A stretch of 64,000 nt of DNA. It comes from Sepiola atlantica. Taxonomy: Eukaryota > Mollusca > Cephalopoda > Sepiida > Sepiolidae. A program made the position numbers and the translations under genes. Under the pieces are notes generated by a model that saw nothing but the letters and a program-made list of their open reading frames with translations, had not been told where the DNA came from and ran no database searches. The stretch covers positions 134,778,527-134,842,526 of the forward strand of contig OY744521.1 of NCBI GenBank assembly GCA_963556195.1, written 5' to 3'. Below are positions 34,390 through 47,099 of this stretch, one piece after another. Each line of letters begins with the position of its first letter. The first letter of the stretch is position 1.

Positions 34390-35920
34390 TTGTTAAAAGC
34401 GTTTGTATGAAATAATTACTATTGACTTCGAAAAATTAGTGGTTTTGCGCAATTGAATATTCTGAATATTAAATGCTGTTCAAGCCATCTTCCGACTACA
34501 AATGTTGTATACAATCTCACTTCTGCGGGGATCAATATGGAGTCCCACTAGACACGGTCTAAAAAAATGAAGACTGCTAAGTCGCCCATTGGTTTTGATG
34601 GGTGGGACTCTGACGGTGATTATTTATGAGACCCACTCTAGTCTGTGTAGTAAGTTCTCGCCAATAATTAACACAAGTCATTTCTACCAACAATATCTGT
34701 TTACTATTACTTTTGAGTACAAGATCTTAGAGTGACACGGCTTAGCTTACACCTGGCTCGTATTAGGCCTATATTAAAATGTCCGTTTCGCATGTCTTTT
34801 AACAAAATCCCACGGCATTCTCATCGATGTGGTGATTCCTTACGTTCGCTTCTCGTCTTCCACCCACGTTTTCCATGCATGTCACTTTTGAAAGTCTGAT
34901 CTCTTGTCAGGCTCCTTCTAATTTTTGTCGTTAGAAAAGGGGCGATTCGTTTCAAGACTACCATTATACAACATAAGGAAGGAAAATCAAGATAGCGTCA
35001 TAGTTAATATGTGAATTGTCCAGATACTAGATGTAAACATTGAAAGCATATCCAACACTATTTTGATGTTCATGTGACCGTCGTCACCCACAGGATAGTG
35101 AAAAGTTGTTTTCAAGACAATTACGTTAATCCATATTCTATTTTTTTACGATTCTATAATAAAGCATTAATATTATCCCCAACAGGTTTTCAAACACTTA
35201 TTCCCATTTTTTTGTTTTTATCTCTTTATTAATGTGAATTCGTAGGGATCAGCATGATATGACTTTTTGACCGGGCTGATTTTGTTGTTGCCATTGGTTT
35301 CTGCGATTCTGTTACGAATGAGGTACTTAGAAGAGAGACCACGGGAAGGTTGCCAACATCTATAAGTGGGACTGGTGCTATAAAACCTCCCGACTGCGAA
35401 CTTGACACATCCAGATCGTAAATCAACGTTGCTATTCACTTCACCACCGCTACCCCTTTACATTACGACTGATAAATGATTGTTTCTAAAGAAATTATAG
35501 ACATTTCTTTTTTGTAAGCATTATTGGGTCCGATATTCCCATACTTTTTAGTTTCCTTTCTGCAAATATTGATTCCATGGTTCCCGGGCTTATAAAATCA
35601 CTTCTTTATAAAATACAAGTCGGACTACGAAACTAGTTAAGAATAGACATCCTATACACAGTATTTTGTTTTTGTTTTTTATGATGAGATCTTTCTCCGG
35701 GCGTGGTTGACTCGTTCTTTGATTTTTTTTTTAAGAATTCAAAAGGAATGATTTTGACCCAACGCCAAAACCCATTTCAAAGATCTTCGCAACAACAACT
35801 CGCCATGTTTGATCTAAAGAAACACGCCTTCCAAAAACAATGGATGATTTTATTTTTCAATTCCTTTCTTTCTGTCAATCAAACACGAAAAGCGAAACAA
35901 CAAAAAAACAAGAACTGGTA
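34390..35920. other. Unassigned DNA
   Basis: Minus-strand frames at 35218-35439 overlap a moderately GC-richer patch, but no domain is recognisable and the two frames are each under 75 codons, so I call no gene. Confidence 0.35.
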
Positions 35921-35924
35921 TTTT

Positions 35925-36180
35925 TTTATGATGCGTCCATTTAAACTGCGCATTTAACAATGAAAGTGCTCTTTCAAGCTTAAGCGTGGCAGACAGACGA
36001 ACATCCAGTTTTTTTCTAGAAATGCTTAGACGAATCTAAAACAAAATGTACGCATGATTGACGGACGAAAAAGCTATACTAAACTGAGACGTGATAGAGT
36101 GGCGAAACGACGGGCGTAACTGGGAGATCCTCATGTAGAGATGCGTAGAAGAATCTAAAAATCTTATTTTAAAGTTAAGT
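35925..36180 (+). repeat. R2 dispersed repeat
   Basis: A forward unit opening with 'gatgcgtccatttaaactgc', then 'gcgtggcagacagacg', followed by a second partial unit with 'gtgatagagtggcg' and 'gagatgcgtagaagaatc'. Confidence 0.6.
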
Positions 36181-36451
36181 GCGACAGAAGAATTCAAAAT
36201 TATGTTTTAAACAATCTGGACACACTGATTGCCCGATGGGCTTTACCTCTTATACACATGATTGGATGTGGCTAACAATTAAAACGACGAATTTAGGGCG
36301 GTCATTTCTAACATATTTTGAAGAGTTCGTTTTACTAGACTAAAGTAGTTAGCAAACACAGACTATTACACACACCTTTTTCCAGTTAACTTGAGTACAT
36401 TTTATTATCTACATAATACCAAACTAAGTCAATTTCTTGTTTATACGAACG

Positions 36452-36680
36452 TTATCGCCTTATACCCATTTTTAGATGGGATCGCCGGATCACCGATGCA
36501 AGGTTTTCTTTTAAAACTTCATCTGATGACGCTGTTGTGTCGAACGTGAAAATCGAACTAAAATACACTCTTAGAATCCAAAGAGGGAACAACAATATCG
36601 TTAAGTCTGCGTTGGCGCCGGATGTCCATATAATAGAAATGCCACAAACTCCGGCTCGGGTTGTTGAGATAGACCACATA
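36452..36680. other. Unassigned patch with hammerhead-like trace
   Basis: A CTGATGA followed 20 bases on by a GAAA-containing 'cgtgaaaatcg' occurs at about 36522-36555, but no helix can be drawn convincingly. The minus-strand 75-codon frame has no recognised domain. Confidence 0.25.
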
Positions 36681-36889
36681 ACCAGATATATTCTGAAACT
36701 AAATTAACCATCGTACTTAGATAAGTATGCTTCAGTTTGAACATATGTGGGACAAAAATTTAGTTGGATCTGCGTTCGCATTAGACATCTATAGAATTGA
36801 AATATGTTTAAACACAGCAGCAATATACAACAGATGAAGGATACAACTGTGGAATTTCCACGGGTCCCGATTGTCATTTATTATTGATA

Positions 36890-37360
36890 GGATATTCTTC
36901 AGATACGTCCATGTAACCTACTCATTTTGCAATGAAACTTCTATTTCAAACATAAGCGTGACAGAACAACGGGTGCGATTGAGAAAGCCTCTTAGAAAGA
37001 TGCGTAGGAAGATCTAAGAATGTTCTTTAAAAGTTAACCGGCAGAACTTTCTAACAAACCGAACAAACGAGACGTAACCGCTTATAGAGATGACAGAACG
37101 TAATTTTTTTTTTCAAACTTACGCGTGAATGACCGACGGAAAAACTGTACCAAACTAAAGCGTGACACGCCGACGTAACTGCCGTGACAGACAGACGGAC
37201 AGACAGGGTTTCTTATCGAGATGATTTGTGCTCATCAAAAATATGATGCGGACATTCAATTTTCGCGGTTAGCGATGAAGCTGCTATTTCCAATTGAAGC
37301 GTGACGGACAAACCAATCGACAAACAATCCATTTCATAGAGATGCGAGAATCTAATCTAA
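36890..37360 (+). repeat. R2 dispersed repeat, about three units
   Basis: Successive units show 'atacgtccatgtaa', 'tctatttcaaacataagcgt' (split across copies), 'gacagacagacgg' and 'gagatgcg.g.agaatcta'. The units are degenerate and partly truncated. Confidence 0.55.
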
Positions 37361-37751
37361 AAATAAAACAAAGATGAAGAGAACATTTTTTTTTTTTTTC
37401 ATTTATCCTATCTATTTTGTTTTCTGCTGTAAAATCGTTTTTAGTTCGCCTTCAGCTGAAGTGGAGTTACTCTGGACGAGTCCCACAAGTGATTTCTTTC
37501 TCCTGTTCACAGAAGATAATCCGCGCCATAAAAGAAATTCTTTTTTTTTCAAATTTTTTTCACAAAAGCATCTTTTTTGCACTTTGTTACTTCATTCATT
37601 TATTTTTGTTCTTTTCCTGTTTTTCAGGTAAGTGCTCAATTCGGAAGTATTTCCTTGAAATTCCATAGAGATTCTTTGCCAGCTTTTACTCTGATCTAAA
37701 AACTGTCCATCATGTACACATCAGCATTAAATCCATTGATCACCAGGTAAG

Positions 37752-37876
<125 letters not shown>

Positions 37877-37884
37877 ATTACTAG

Positions 37885-38455
37885 AAAAGTACGCATCCCA
37901 GAAGAGGTAACATTAATTCCCCGAACAGAAAACTGTTGTTCAAATGTTATGTCCACTTACGAGGATTAAAGTCAAGATATAATGCTACTAAACCTTACGT
38001 ATAGAATCCATTTTTCTAATTTTATCAAAATCTACTACACAATTTCGAAAATGTCTCAAATTTAAGGCTGAAGTTTAAGAAGTATTAAGAAAGTGAAATT
38101 CAGGGAATCTTGCTGAATTGGTGTCTTATGACTATGGATCAAATTCAATGCGAATTTGATATATTTAATTTTTCAAATATTAAATTGTGCTCATATTATG
38201 CCCCCTGAAAATCCCTTGAAATTCTCCAAAGAATGTAAAATTAGGAATATTTATTAAGCAATGTCTAATACCTATTGTTGGACTTTCACAAAAGATCTCA
38301 AGTATCTGACTTTTTACGAAGGGATTCCGCATCCCTTTTGCATAAAATAAAACTAAATATGGCCCACATTTATATTCCTTATGCATGGTGACGGTGTACC
38401 AAAATGTATATAATTGTGTAATTAGTTTTAAATTGAATCCTGTACACAAAAACAT
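37885..38455 (-). repeat. R1 dispersed repeat, near full length
   Basis: A reversed copy matching 23905-24478 over most of its length; it runs from just after one microsatellite to just before another. Confidence 0.7.
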
Positions 38456-38463
38456 ATGTACCT

Positions 38464-38467
<4 letters not shown>

Positions 38468-38510
<43 letters not shown>
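38468..38510. repeat. (TA)n microsatellite
   Basis: A TA tract at the distal end of the R1 copy. Confidence 0.95.
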
Positions 38511-38511
<1 letters not shown>

Positions 38512-38543
38512 GTATATATGTATAATAATTGAATTAATTGTTT

Positions 38544-38712
38544 TAATCGGTAATAACCAGTGGTTTACCTCCCTGGACGATTTTCAGACAACATAAAACA
38601 CTATTTCTAGGTTATTTCTATACTTCCGGAAGTACATAAATCAACTACCAGATAGTGATTTAGGCCCTCTGATGATCGGCCAGGGCGTGAAACTACTTGT
38701 CATGACGGATTA
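38544..38712. repeat. Fold-back element P7b
   Basis: The ends TAATCGGTAATAACCAGTGG and, on the other strand, TAATCCGTCATGACAAGTAG begin an imperfect inverted repeat of about 55 bases per arm. The same termini bound the element at 55879-56027, so this is a family. The right arm carries a decayed hammerhead motif. Confidence 0.65.
38666..38710 (+). ncRNA. Decayed hammerhead-like motif in P7b
   Basis: CTGATGA (38669-38675) and GAAA (38689-38692) are intact and a GTC cleavage triplet follows (38699-38701). Helix II (GCC/GGC) would have a two-base loop and helix I does not pair well, so I expect it to be inactive. Confidence 0.3.
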
Positions 38713-38825
38713 AAGACCGTAATTTATTTAATTTATAAAACGCTTTATCTAAGAAGTCCTCGAAATAATAAGTGCAAACCCGAAACTTTGAGCTGGTTTT
38801 CAGAGTCAATACTGACAGCATTCAG

Positions 38826-38895
38826 AGTATGTATGTACGTAGGTATGTATGTAGTTATGTATGTATGTATATATATATATATGAGAGAGAGAGAA
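38826..38895. repeat. (TATG)n(TA)n(GA)n microsatellite
   Basis: Degenerate TATG units, a TA block and a GA block. Confidence 0.9.
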
Positions 38896-39256
38896 AGAAA
38901 AACCCTACTGTGTCTCTTTTCAATCGTTAAGACAACCTTCTCGATCTATTTGCATAAGTTGAATGTGTGTTGCTGTATCCCTTCCAATTACCGATTCAGC
39001 TGTCACCAGAAATAGACTCCTGTGTCCTTTTCGAACCTACTCTAATTCGCTGGGGTGTGAATGGCAATTGAATGTGGCAAGGGACATTTTGAAACCTTTT
39101 TTTTATTCATAGACGTGTTTCGTTTGCTCACACATAAATGGGAGAAAAGACTTGGAAAAGTTTTACTGAATATCTCCATTGCCCAAACTCTTTTAAAGAT
39201 GTATCTTCAAACAACCATTTACATACTGTACTCACAATACGCATGCATATTACAGG

Positions 39257-39257
<1 letters not shown>

Positions 39258-39308
<51 letters not shown>
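39258..39308. repeat. (TA)n microsatellite
   Basis: A pure TA tract; the flanks to 40060 hold nothing recognised. Confidence 0.95.
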
Positions 39309-39309
<1 letters not shown>

Positions 39310-39311
<2 letters not shown>

Positions 39312-40060
39312 ATACAATATTTATAAATTGTATCGATCCTATGACGAAAGTTTCCTTAGATAACTTATTGATATGTTTTACAAAACAGATTTAATTTTAA
39401 AATTCTTCCCTCGCTTTTTTATATTTTGACCAGCTCGATTTTATTTATACATAATTATACATACAGGGATTCAGGGAGTTTTCACTTACACTCGTATCTT
39501 CTACCACTGCTGCCCACCTACACCAGGAATTCTCTATTGTAAAACATTATTGTATCACCGTTAATTTGTATTCCAATCTTCCGTTTATCCGTTATATACT
39601 ACACATTTTCAAACGGAATCTCATGCCTTCTATCTACACTTTTTATTATTTAGGCGTGTTTTGTTGACTAATCAATTCTCACTTTGCAGTATGAAAACAA
39701 TAATTACATTCGCCGATGACTATTTGCTCTCAGGTCATTTTACCCATATTCGCTCTTTATCATATGACACTGTTTTGATTTCGCAAAAGATTTAACTTTA
39801 ACATTAAAAAAAAACCTTATTACTGTATTATAATCGGTTATTCTGATTTTCCGTTTACGTGTCCGTTTGGTTGTCTCGAATAGCGGAACAGCAGATTAAC
39901 ATTTAAAATTACTGAACACAATCCAAGGGTTCCTCATCGACTGGCACTTATCTACCGCTTTTACAGCACAAGACAATGTTAGAAAAGACTGATTTCATTC
40001 ATGTCATTTACGACTTTGTAATTCATTTGAAGATTAGAAAAACTTACATTTTCTGTTTAC
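39310..40060. other. Unassigned AT-rich DNA
   Basis: Nothing recognised. Confidence 0.4.
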
Positions 40061-40116
40061 ATACATATATATATATATATTAGTCACTACATAGCTTGCT
40101 CTTTCTATCATATATA

Positions 40117-40141
40117 TACTATATATATATATGTATGTGTG

Positions 40142-40173
<32 letters not shown>

Positions 40174-40210
40174 TATATGTATGTATATATATGTATGTGT
40201 ATATATAATG
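40117..40210. repeat. (TATG)n microsatellite
   Basis: TATG/TATA units on the left flank of fold-back P10. Confidence 0.9.
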
Positions 40211-40217
40211 TATTCAG

Positions 40218-40386
40218 TAAGGCAAATATCATTAAATAACACGAAATATTTTGCTTGATTAAACAGTTTTTTTATTTTCAATTTTCTGAATAGTATTTCG
40301 TTCAACATGGTTTATGCTAGTTTCTTGTTTCTAAAAAAGTATTATCAAGCAAAAGAACTCCGTTTTATTTAATAATGTTTGCCTAA
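40218..40386. repeat. Fold-back element P10
   Basis: Arms 40218-40263 and 40342-40386 are imperfect reverse complements, with 'aggcaaatatcattaaata' on the left against 'tatttaataatgtttgcct' on the right and 'ttttgcttgat' against 'atcaagcaaaa'. The element lies between a TATG tract and a (TA)n tract. I see no ribozyme core. Confidence 0.7.
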
Positions 40387-40409
40387 TATATATATATATA
40401 TATATATAA

Positions 40410-41145
40410 TGGGGAGCGAATATACTATTCGGTGTTATGCTATTATGTTTAAACTACAAATGGTTTTCTTTAAAATTCAAATACTTTCAAATCTATTTAA
40501 AATACTTATTTACTTTTCCTTTAGCCAACTATTAAATAACTGCTAAACCCACGAAAAATAAAAACAAAAACTTATGTGATCACCATGCATAGAAGGTCAG
40601 ACTGGCTCATAGCCAGTGCTAACTGCCGGTAATACATGTCGCTCTAGCTTGTAGATGACAAATTCGACTGATGATTATATCCGCTCTTTATGCTTTAAAA
40701 GATAGCAATCCTTATATTGTTTACGGGTAAAGATTTTATTACTGAATATTTACACGTAACAAAAGAAAAAAATGACTTTTAGCAGTCAAGTGTCTTTACA
40801 CGCGTAATTAAAATTCTCGTTTTAAATGTTTATGGGCGTTATTAATAATAGTACTATCATGTATGAATTGGGAACAAGGAAGCAACACAATTTTCAATAG
40901 TAGAAATATTTTCACTCTGTTGAGAAAAAAGAGGAGAGGAGGAGGAGGAGGCCAACTAATTTGTCATGGTAATGATATCACCTATTCGTAGGGGAGAAAC
41001 GATCAGAAATTCTCTAACTTTTTTGTAATAAATGTAGTTACAGAATAATTTAAGTGGGATTCTTTGGGCAAAATAAGAAACTACAGACATTTTTCATCCC
41101 CATTTTAATTTTGACGTCCTCTTTTTGTCATTTAAATATTTTAGA
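40410..41145. other. Unassigned AT-rich DNA
   Basis: Nothing recognised. Confidence 0.4.
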
Positions 41146-41148
41146 ATA

Positions 41149-42516
41149 CAGGGTGACTAAAAAAAAAACGGGCCTCGTGTACACTTTATGTGATATCTCT
41201 TTTATTTATTCACTGATTGCCCTTATTTTACAAGACATGGCAGAATCAACGACCGTGAGTATACCAAGACCTCATTGGGAGCTGGGACAAAGAATACACT
41301 GTGTTAAATTTGACAACAAGAGAGGCTCGTTTAAGAAAACCCAGGACAGTTTCATGCATCAGTTCGGATGTAAAAAGGCTCCACCCAAAAGCAGAATTCA
41401 GAACTGGGTGGACCACTTCGAGAAGTATGGGACCGTGGAGAACCTCAACACTGCAAGTGGAACCGTCCAAGCCACTTGGGACGTCCCAAAAAGCGGACAG
41501 CCGAGCCGTTCGAAAGTGTGAGATAGTCTCTCCAGGAGAGTCCGAAACGCTCTGTGCGTAAGCGAAGTACGTCCCTCGGTATCTCCCGTGAGACTTGCAG
41601 GAGAGTACTGGTGAACAATATCAGGGCTTACCGATACAGAATACAGACGCTGCAGACCCTTACAGCCTCAGACAAGAAGCAGAGGAGCGCTATGGCAGTC
41701 AAGATGCTCGATAAGATAGAGGAGACACCAGGTTTCCTTAACCTCCTTTGGACCTCAGATGAAGGCCACTTCCATCTTGACGGAAAGGCGAACTCAAAGA
41801 CAAATGTCTTCTGGGTGTCCTCCAGAGCCAATGAAGTAGCCACCAAGCCCCTGCACTCTCCTAATTGCACGGTGTGGGCTGCAATCTCGGTCAGAGGCAT
41901 CATCGGATCAATCTTCATCAAAGAATCTGGCGCAGCAGTGACAGTCACCAAGGAGCAGTATGTAGGGGGGCCTCAAAACATTCAAGAGTGAGCTCCAGAC
42001 CCTCTATCCGTCGCTCATGAGCAAGTTCTGGTTCCAGTAAGACGGAGCAAGTTCTCACACCTCAAACCTGTCCTGAGATTGGCTTAAAGAGAACTTCGGA
42101 CGCCGAGTGATCTGTCTCAAGACTAATTTTGAGTAGCCACCCCATAGCCCGCACCTAAGCCCCCAGATTATTTTCTTTTGGGGCTATCTTAAGGACAGAA
42201 TGTACACAAGGAAACCCAGAATCATCATGGAACTCAAGGAAGCCATCAGGGAGGAGATGAGAGCCATTCCCAATTCAGTCTGTAAGAACGTCATAGACAA
42301 CTTCGTTCTGCTACTCAAGAAATGCACGGGGCTAAAAGGAGTCCATCTAGAACACATGCTGTAGAACGGAGAAAAAAAGGCCAAATACTCTAGTGTTTTG
42401 ATGTGATGTTCTGAATATAATCACCTAGTTATGCCCCAAAATTTATTTCATTCGGACGAAACGCTAAGAAACGGGGCCTAATTAGATTTGGGGCCCGTTT
42501 TTGGGGGGTCACCCTG
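41149..42516 (+). mobile_element. Mariner-superfamily transposon, full length but inactive
   Basis: The 1,368-bp element begins CAGGGTGAC and ends GTCACCCTG, with a further internal match of the terminal repeats (aaacgggcc against ggcccgttt). It is flanked by TA on both sides (41147-41148 and 42517-42518), the target duplication used by this superfamily. It contains one degenerate transposase gene filling most of its length. Both termini are well preserved. Confidence 0.9.
41238..42363 (+). pseudogene. Mariner-like transposase pseudogene (DUF4817-type N terminus)
   Basis: The start ATG at 41238 opens a helix-turn-helix region (WELGQRIHCVKFDNKRGSFK, then RIQNWVDHFEKYGTVENL) of the DUF4817 type, common in invertebrate mariner relatives. 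A frameshift near 41490-41560 leads to the first catalytic region, LLWTSDEGHFHLDG, whose D is present, and VWAAISVRGIIGSIF. A second frameshift near 41980 leads to a DGASSHTS block with the second D. In-frame stops occur at about 42038, 42074 and 42133. The third catalytic acid, 36 residues after the second, is H (PPHSPHLSP where the family has a D after SP). The protein cannot be functional. Confidence 0.88.
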
Positions 42517-42519
42517 TAC

Positions 42520-43430
42520 TATATATAATGTACTTTCGTTTTACATTTTATATAAAAAGTTTAAAATGCTGAAGTAAAAATACTTTCGCGCAACGCCGGG
42601 TGGATGCAGCTTATATAAGAAAGGTTGTTTGCTGTTATAGATGCTAACAATTAGAAGTCAAATTAGTTCCAATAAGGGTAAGATATCTCGAGAAATTTGA
42701 GATTATTAAAATTCTTGTCCGGTTTCATCTGGGATCACTAGAGTCCAATTATCGCTTATCAAGAATAAATTAAAATTAAAGACCTATATCAAGAGTAAAC
42801 AACTGTTTATCAAGCAAAAATATTACGAGGAATCAAATTATGGAATAATCGTGGGATCTACGTTCGAGGCGCACATCCATGATCATCAAACACAACGTCT
42901 TACTGTATTTTTACTATTACGATAAAAAATATAGGGGCTACGGGTTGGTAGCAGGCGTACAATGTGTCCTCATTACTTTCCGAGAAACGCTGATGGTGTC
43001 TGTAAATACATACATGAATACAAAATGACCTGGCTTAATGAATTATTTATTTTTTACTTACCTGTAGAACGTCTCCAGCAGACATTGGTTGAATATTTCA
43101 AGTACCCTAATGTTTCACCTGGTCTGACCTTACTTGCTTTAGGGGGACTCGCAATGTAGGTAAACATAAAGTAACAAATGATCGGTTCCAGTAATTCAAA
43201 TTAATTTTAATTGTTGAAGAGGAGAAAATAACTCTTGCATAAACACTTTTATTGCCGTCGTTTCCTTTTTCGACTCTTTTTTTTTATTACGCATCTTACC
43301 CCTTCTCCTTAGTATATTGTTTTAGGAATTTGAATGTTCATGGAAGAGTTTTCCACTTGTTGTCACTTGATCTTCGTCGTGACAAGCATGTGCGAATCTA
43401 AAGCACATTGTTTTATGTGGTTAGTTTCAC
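42520..43430. other. Unassigned AT-rich DNA
   Basis: Nothing recognised between the mariner and the LINE remnant. Confidence 0.4.
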
Positions 43431-43434
43431 ACCC

Positions 43435-43960
43435 AATGCACCATACGCCGTGCATGGGGTATAGTTGCCACATCTGGACCCTTGCGCTAACCACTAACCA
43501 CTAGTCTCTCTCTCTCTCTTCTCTCCTGTCCTCTCCTCTCCTCTCTCTCTCTCTCTCTGGCAGGTTGCAAACAGGTCTCGCACTGTCTGCCAAACTCCAG
43601 ACTCTGTCGCATCACTGCATTGTTGCACTCCTATGATTTTTTTACAAGTACTTCCATGGAATACGCTCCGATTAATGTATTTCACTGTAAACCCCTCGAC
43701 GTTTATACTTCTACCCAACAAACTACTGGCAAAAATTTACCTCCTCACTGCAGAGACATCCAGCGAGATATGTTTACTTCTTTCATCGAACCACTTGCCT
43801 TTGGAATTCCCTCATTTTCCTGTTTCTTTGACTGGATATTAATGTAATGTGAACAAACATCTTGCTTCCCAGCTCCATACAGAGATTGCACTAACCCAAT
43901 ATTAATATATCATCTACCACAGTACTTCTTTACGCTTTAATGGCATTATGCCTTGTTTGT
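43435..43960 (+). pseudogene. LINE 3' end remnant (reverse transcriptase C-terminus)
   Basis: Conceptual translation gives a PCMGYSCHIWT stretch (family: RPC.EYCSHVW.GA) at about 43450-43480, an inserted CT microsatellite at 43503-43558, then an SVASLHCCT block and, in another frame, 'EPLAFGIPSF' (family: 'PRTA.LWNSLP'). The nucleotide sequence parallels 62870-63380 in the same orientation, including 'acaaacatcttgcttccca'. Frame changes and stops make it a dead fragment. Confidence 0.7.
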
Positions 43961-43964
43961 GGGC

Positions 43965-45660
43965 GAACAGTATTTTTGTACAAATCCTGACAACTATACG
44001 AAAGTAGAAAGTAAAAAAAAATACAAAAATTCAAGATGGCGGTGTCCGCCATCTTGAAGTCTGAATAGGATGCTCAACTAATATGAATCTCCTCATAATA
44101 TAGAACAGATTTTAAAAAATGTGCCGTAATTAACAGTGCAGGGTTACATCAAGGATTATAACTAGATTTATATGATTTAAGATTTCAACTTTGATCGTTA
44201 TACATTAGCAGATTAGTAGCCCTCTTCTAATACTGGACAAATATCAGAAATTAGATTTTTTTTCAGATGCAGGCGGCAATCTTTTTAACTGGCTACGTCG
44301 GTCGTTATTTTATTATTTATTAATATTTTCCTTAATTACTTTTATACTCAGTCCGTTTAAAATTGTTTCGCATATATTTACACTATTAATGCACCAACAG
44401 CATGTCGATCTGTTAAACATTTTATCCGATATTTCCACCCAAATTACCTCTGCATTGACATTTTAGTATATTCTGAATGATGCTGCCTTGTTGATTACTA
44501 CCTGTTCGTCACTAAATACTTGTCTAAATCCGTCTCTAGATGTAATTAAATTATTTTTATTAATTATTTGCAATCCTCTCGTAATGTTATTCGTATTTCA
44601 ACTGACAATCTGTTCATCTGATTGACCTCATGCTCGAGTTATTTTTAGCCTTGATAAATGGTGACTCTAGTAAAAAAGAATCAAATATGGTATAACAGAA
44701 ATCTAAACTTTGCCATTACAATTATCAAAGAGTTTATTTATATTGTACCACGACTATATTTAATCATATTAGCATTTTTATTCGTTAGGTCCGTGTGGGA
44801 TGAAGAAGATCATGATAAAACACATTAAGCTATAAAACATTTTTTTGTCAAAAGTCCATGCTGTAGTTTCATCTTCTAAATTGGTGTATGTGAATCGCAG
44901 TTTCGATAAAAAAAATGTTCTGATTTTAAAAGAGGAAAGAAAAAATGTCCGTACTTTTTTTTGTTACTTAAAGCACTCGTCGATCAAACTGTATTAAAAA
45001 GAAAGCCTGATTGTTCTCCTTGATAATAGAAATCAGAAACGGAAAAAGAGTCAAGTGTTTCTCTTTCTTCTTTCTGCGTTTGGAAGCTGTTCAGCTTTCC
45101 TAATAGGAACTTCTTAGTTATTCATAACCAACATCGAGTGGAAAGAGGGAAAACCCAACCCAATAATCGTCTGTCAGAAAGTTGATGTTTTGAAAAATGA
45201 CTTGAGAAAATAGGGAAGAATAAAACAAGAATGTATTAAGTAAATTTCTTTGTAACATTCTGTTCTGAGTAGATCTTTTACGGAAGACATTACGTGTACC
45301 AACAACTCATTTTGCATTGGAATAACATGAAGGGAGATGTGCGTTTCCTCTCATGGGAGAAGAGAGAGAGAGTGATGTTCTTCACCGACGAAATTACTTT
45401 CTATTGAAGGGTAATTTACTTTCCAGAACGAAAACAAAGGAAAAATAGACAAATATCGCTTTCTTACATCACGGAAACAGTATTGATTCTCTGATGTTTT
45501 AGATTTCTGTTAAAATCGTTTCAACATTGCATTGTTGATGCTTTTATTCATTCATATTTTTTACGTTGTGTTTTTTTTTATTTGGAGTTTATGTTCATGT
45601 CTTAATTTTTTTTTCAGAACGCTTCTATTTGCAGATTCAGTCTTTAAATATTTGCTCCGT
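43965..45660. other. Unassigned AT-rich DNA
   Basis: Apart from the short palindrome at 44030-44058, I recognise nothing. Confidence 0.4.
44030..44058. repeat. Perfect 13-bp inverted repeat with two YY1-like sites
   Basis: ttcaagatggcgg and ccgccatcttgaa are exact reverse complements around tgt. Each arm contains AAGATGGCGG, the consensus-like core bound by YY1 in animals. Whether it binds a factor here is an inference; no gene start is visible nearby. Confidence 0.6.
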
Positions 45661-45662
45661 GC

Positions 45663-45667
<5 letters not shown>

Positions 45668-45719
<52 letters not shown>

Positions 45720-45730
45720 GAGAGAGAGAA
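45668..45730. repeat. (TA)n(GA)n microsatellite
   Basis: A TA block followed by a short GA block. Confidence 0.95.
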
Positions 45731-45894
45731 AACAAACAGCATATAGAGATTGACAGTTTTTTGCTTTGCGTTCATCAAAGTCTGATAAACCCAAGTCTAA
45801 AAATTGTTCGTCTCCACGTGCTGTTAATTCTGGCTGCATTCTTTAAACATAGATCTACATACGCTGTATTACCGATACTGTGTACCCCCTTGAT

Positions 45895-45895
<1 letters not shown>

Positions 45896-45934
<39 letters not shown>
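45896..45934. repeat. (TA)n microsatellite
   Basis: A pure TA tract. Confidence 0.95.
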
Positions 45935-45936
<2 letters not shown>

Positions 45937-47095
45937 TGTTTGGAAAATCGATGGCGTAACTTCGGCATTGTATTCTATGTGTTGGTTGCTTTTGTAATAG
46001 CACTCAATTAATCTAATCTTCGTTGTGGTCTGTCCTCGTCTGCATAGTATTTGGTTTCGGATGATCATATTTAGTTACTTGCATTTGGTCTGTGGTATTA
46101 CCTCAAATAAAAAGTGTCTATATCCGCAGTTTGTGACAGTCCCACATGTTGGCTATCAAAGAAACCGCTGGCGATCATAACGCTAAAATCTTTCTCTGAA
46201 GCCCCACCCACCCCAGCCGGCTATAGTATTTCTTTGTTTTTCTTTCATGGTTTTGTAAGAGCATGTGCAACATCAGACCCAAGTTTATTTTACATGTTAT
46301 CTTGTCACAGGGATAGTGTTTATCTCTTATCGAATATGTATAAATAACAGTGGACTTTCACATATATTTTATTGGCTAGATGTTTACAGTAAAGAATGTT
46401 GATCGATATTTGTTTTAATGTTTTATAACTTCAAGAATAAGCGTTTTTTCTTTTCATTATAACCACATATAGAACATAATTACCGAAGTTATGCCATTAA
46501 TTTTCCAAACACTCACATCTTTACTTAAGTTTTATTGAATATTTTCTTTCAACCGTTTAGGAAAGTCTTATTCATTTTCGTATTCCACTGAAAGCTTTCT
46601 TGACTGCAGTCTTACACTTTCCAGAAGCATATCCTCTAAATAAACTACTGTTAGCCACTGCAAATTTGCAAGGTTCTAATTATCTAATTATCTTGATTAT
46701 GTATGCGGACCCCAGACATTGTTAGTTGTAGACTTTTTAAAGCCAGACATGCGTCTGCTCTATTGACAAAGGAAACCGTTGCTCTCTTTTTTTCTCTTTA
46801 TTTCTTGAACTCCATTAATTTCAGTTTAGTAAATCGCCGGTTTACGTGATTGATAGGTGATTATAGCGGAAGTTGCGTTGCGTGTTTCCGCGAGTTACTC
46901 CCTGGAAAATTAGCTTTTAGAATCGGTTAATTCAACTCTAACACCGATCAGTGACATTATAAATATCAATCTACAGTAATCGAAACAGATTTGTTTTATG
47001 TTTCGCAAATTTGAGACGAGGATTTATAATTTGTATTTCGATTATTCGGACCCGTGGCACAACAAATAAAAGAGCTAAGTAATAATCAGTTCTTA
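45935..47095. other. Unassigned AT-rich DNA
   Basis: Nothing recognised. Confidence 0.4.
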
Positions 47096-47099
47096 ATGA

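Noticed and set aside
35218..35439. Two overlapping minus-strand frames of 65-73 codons
   Set aside because: Neither is recognisable and they contradict each other; insufficient for a gene call.
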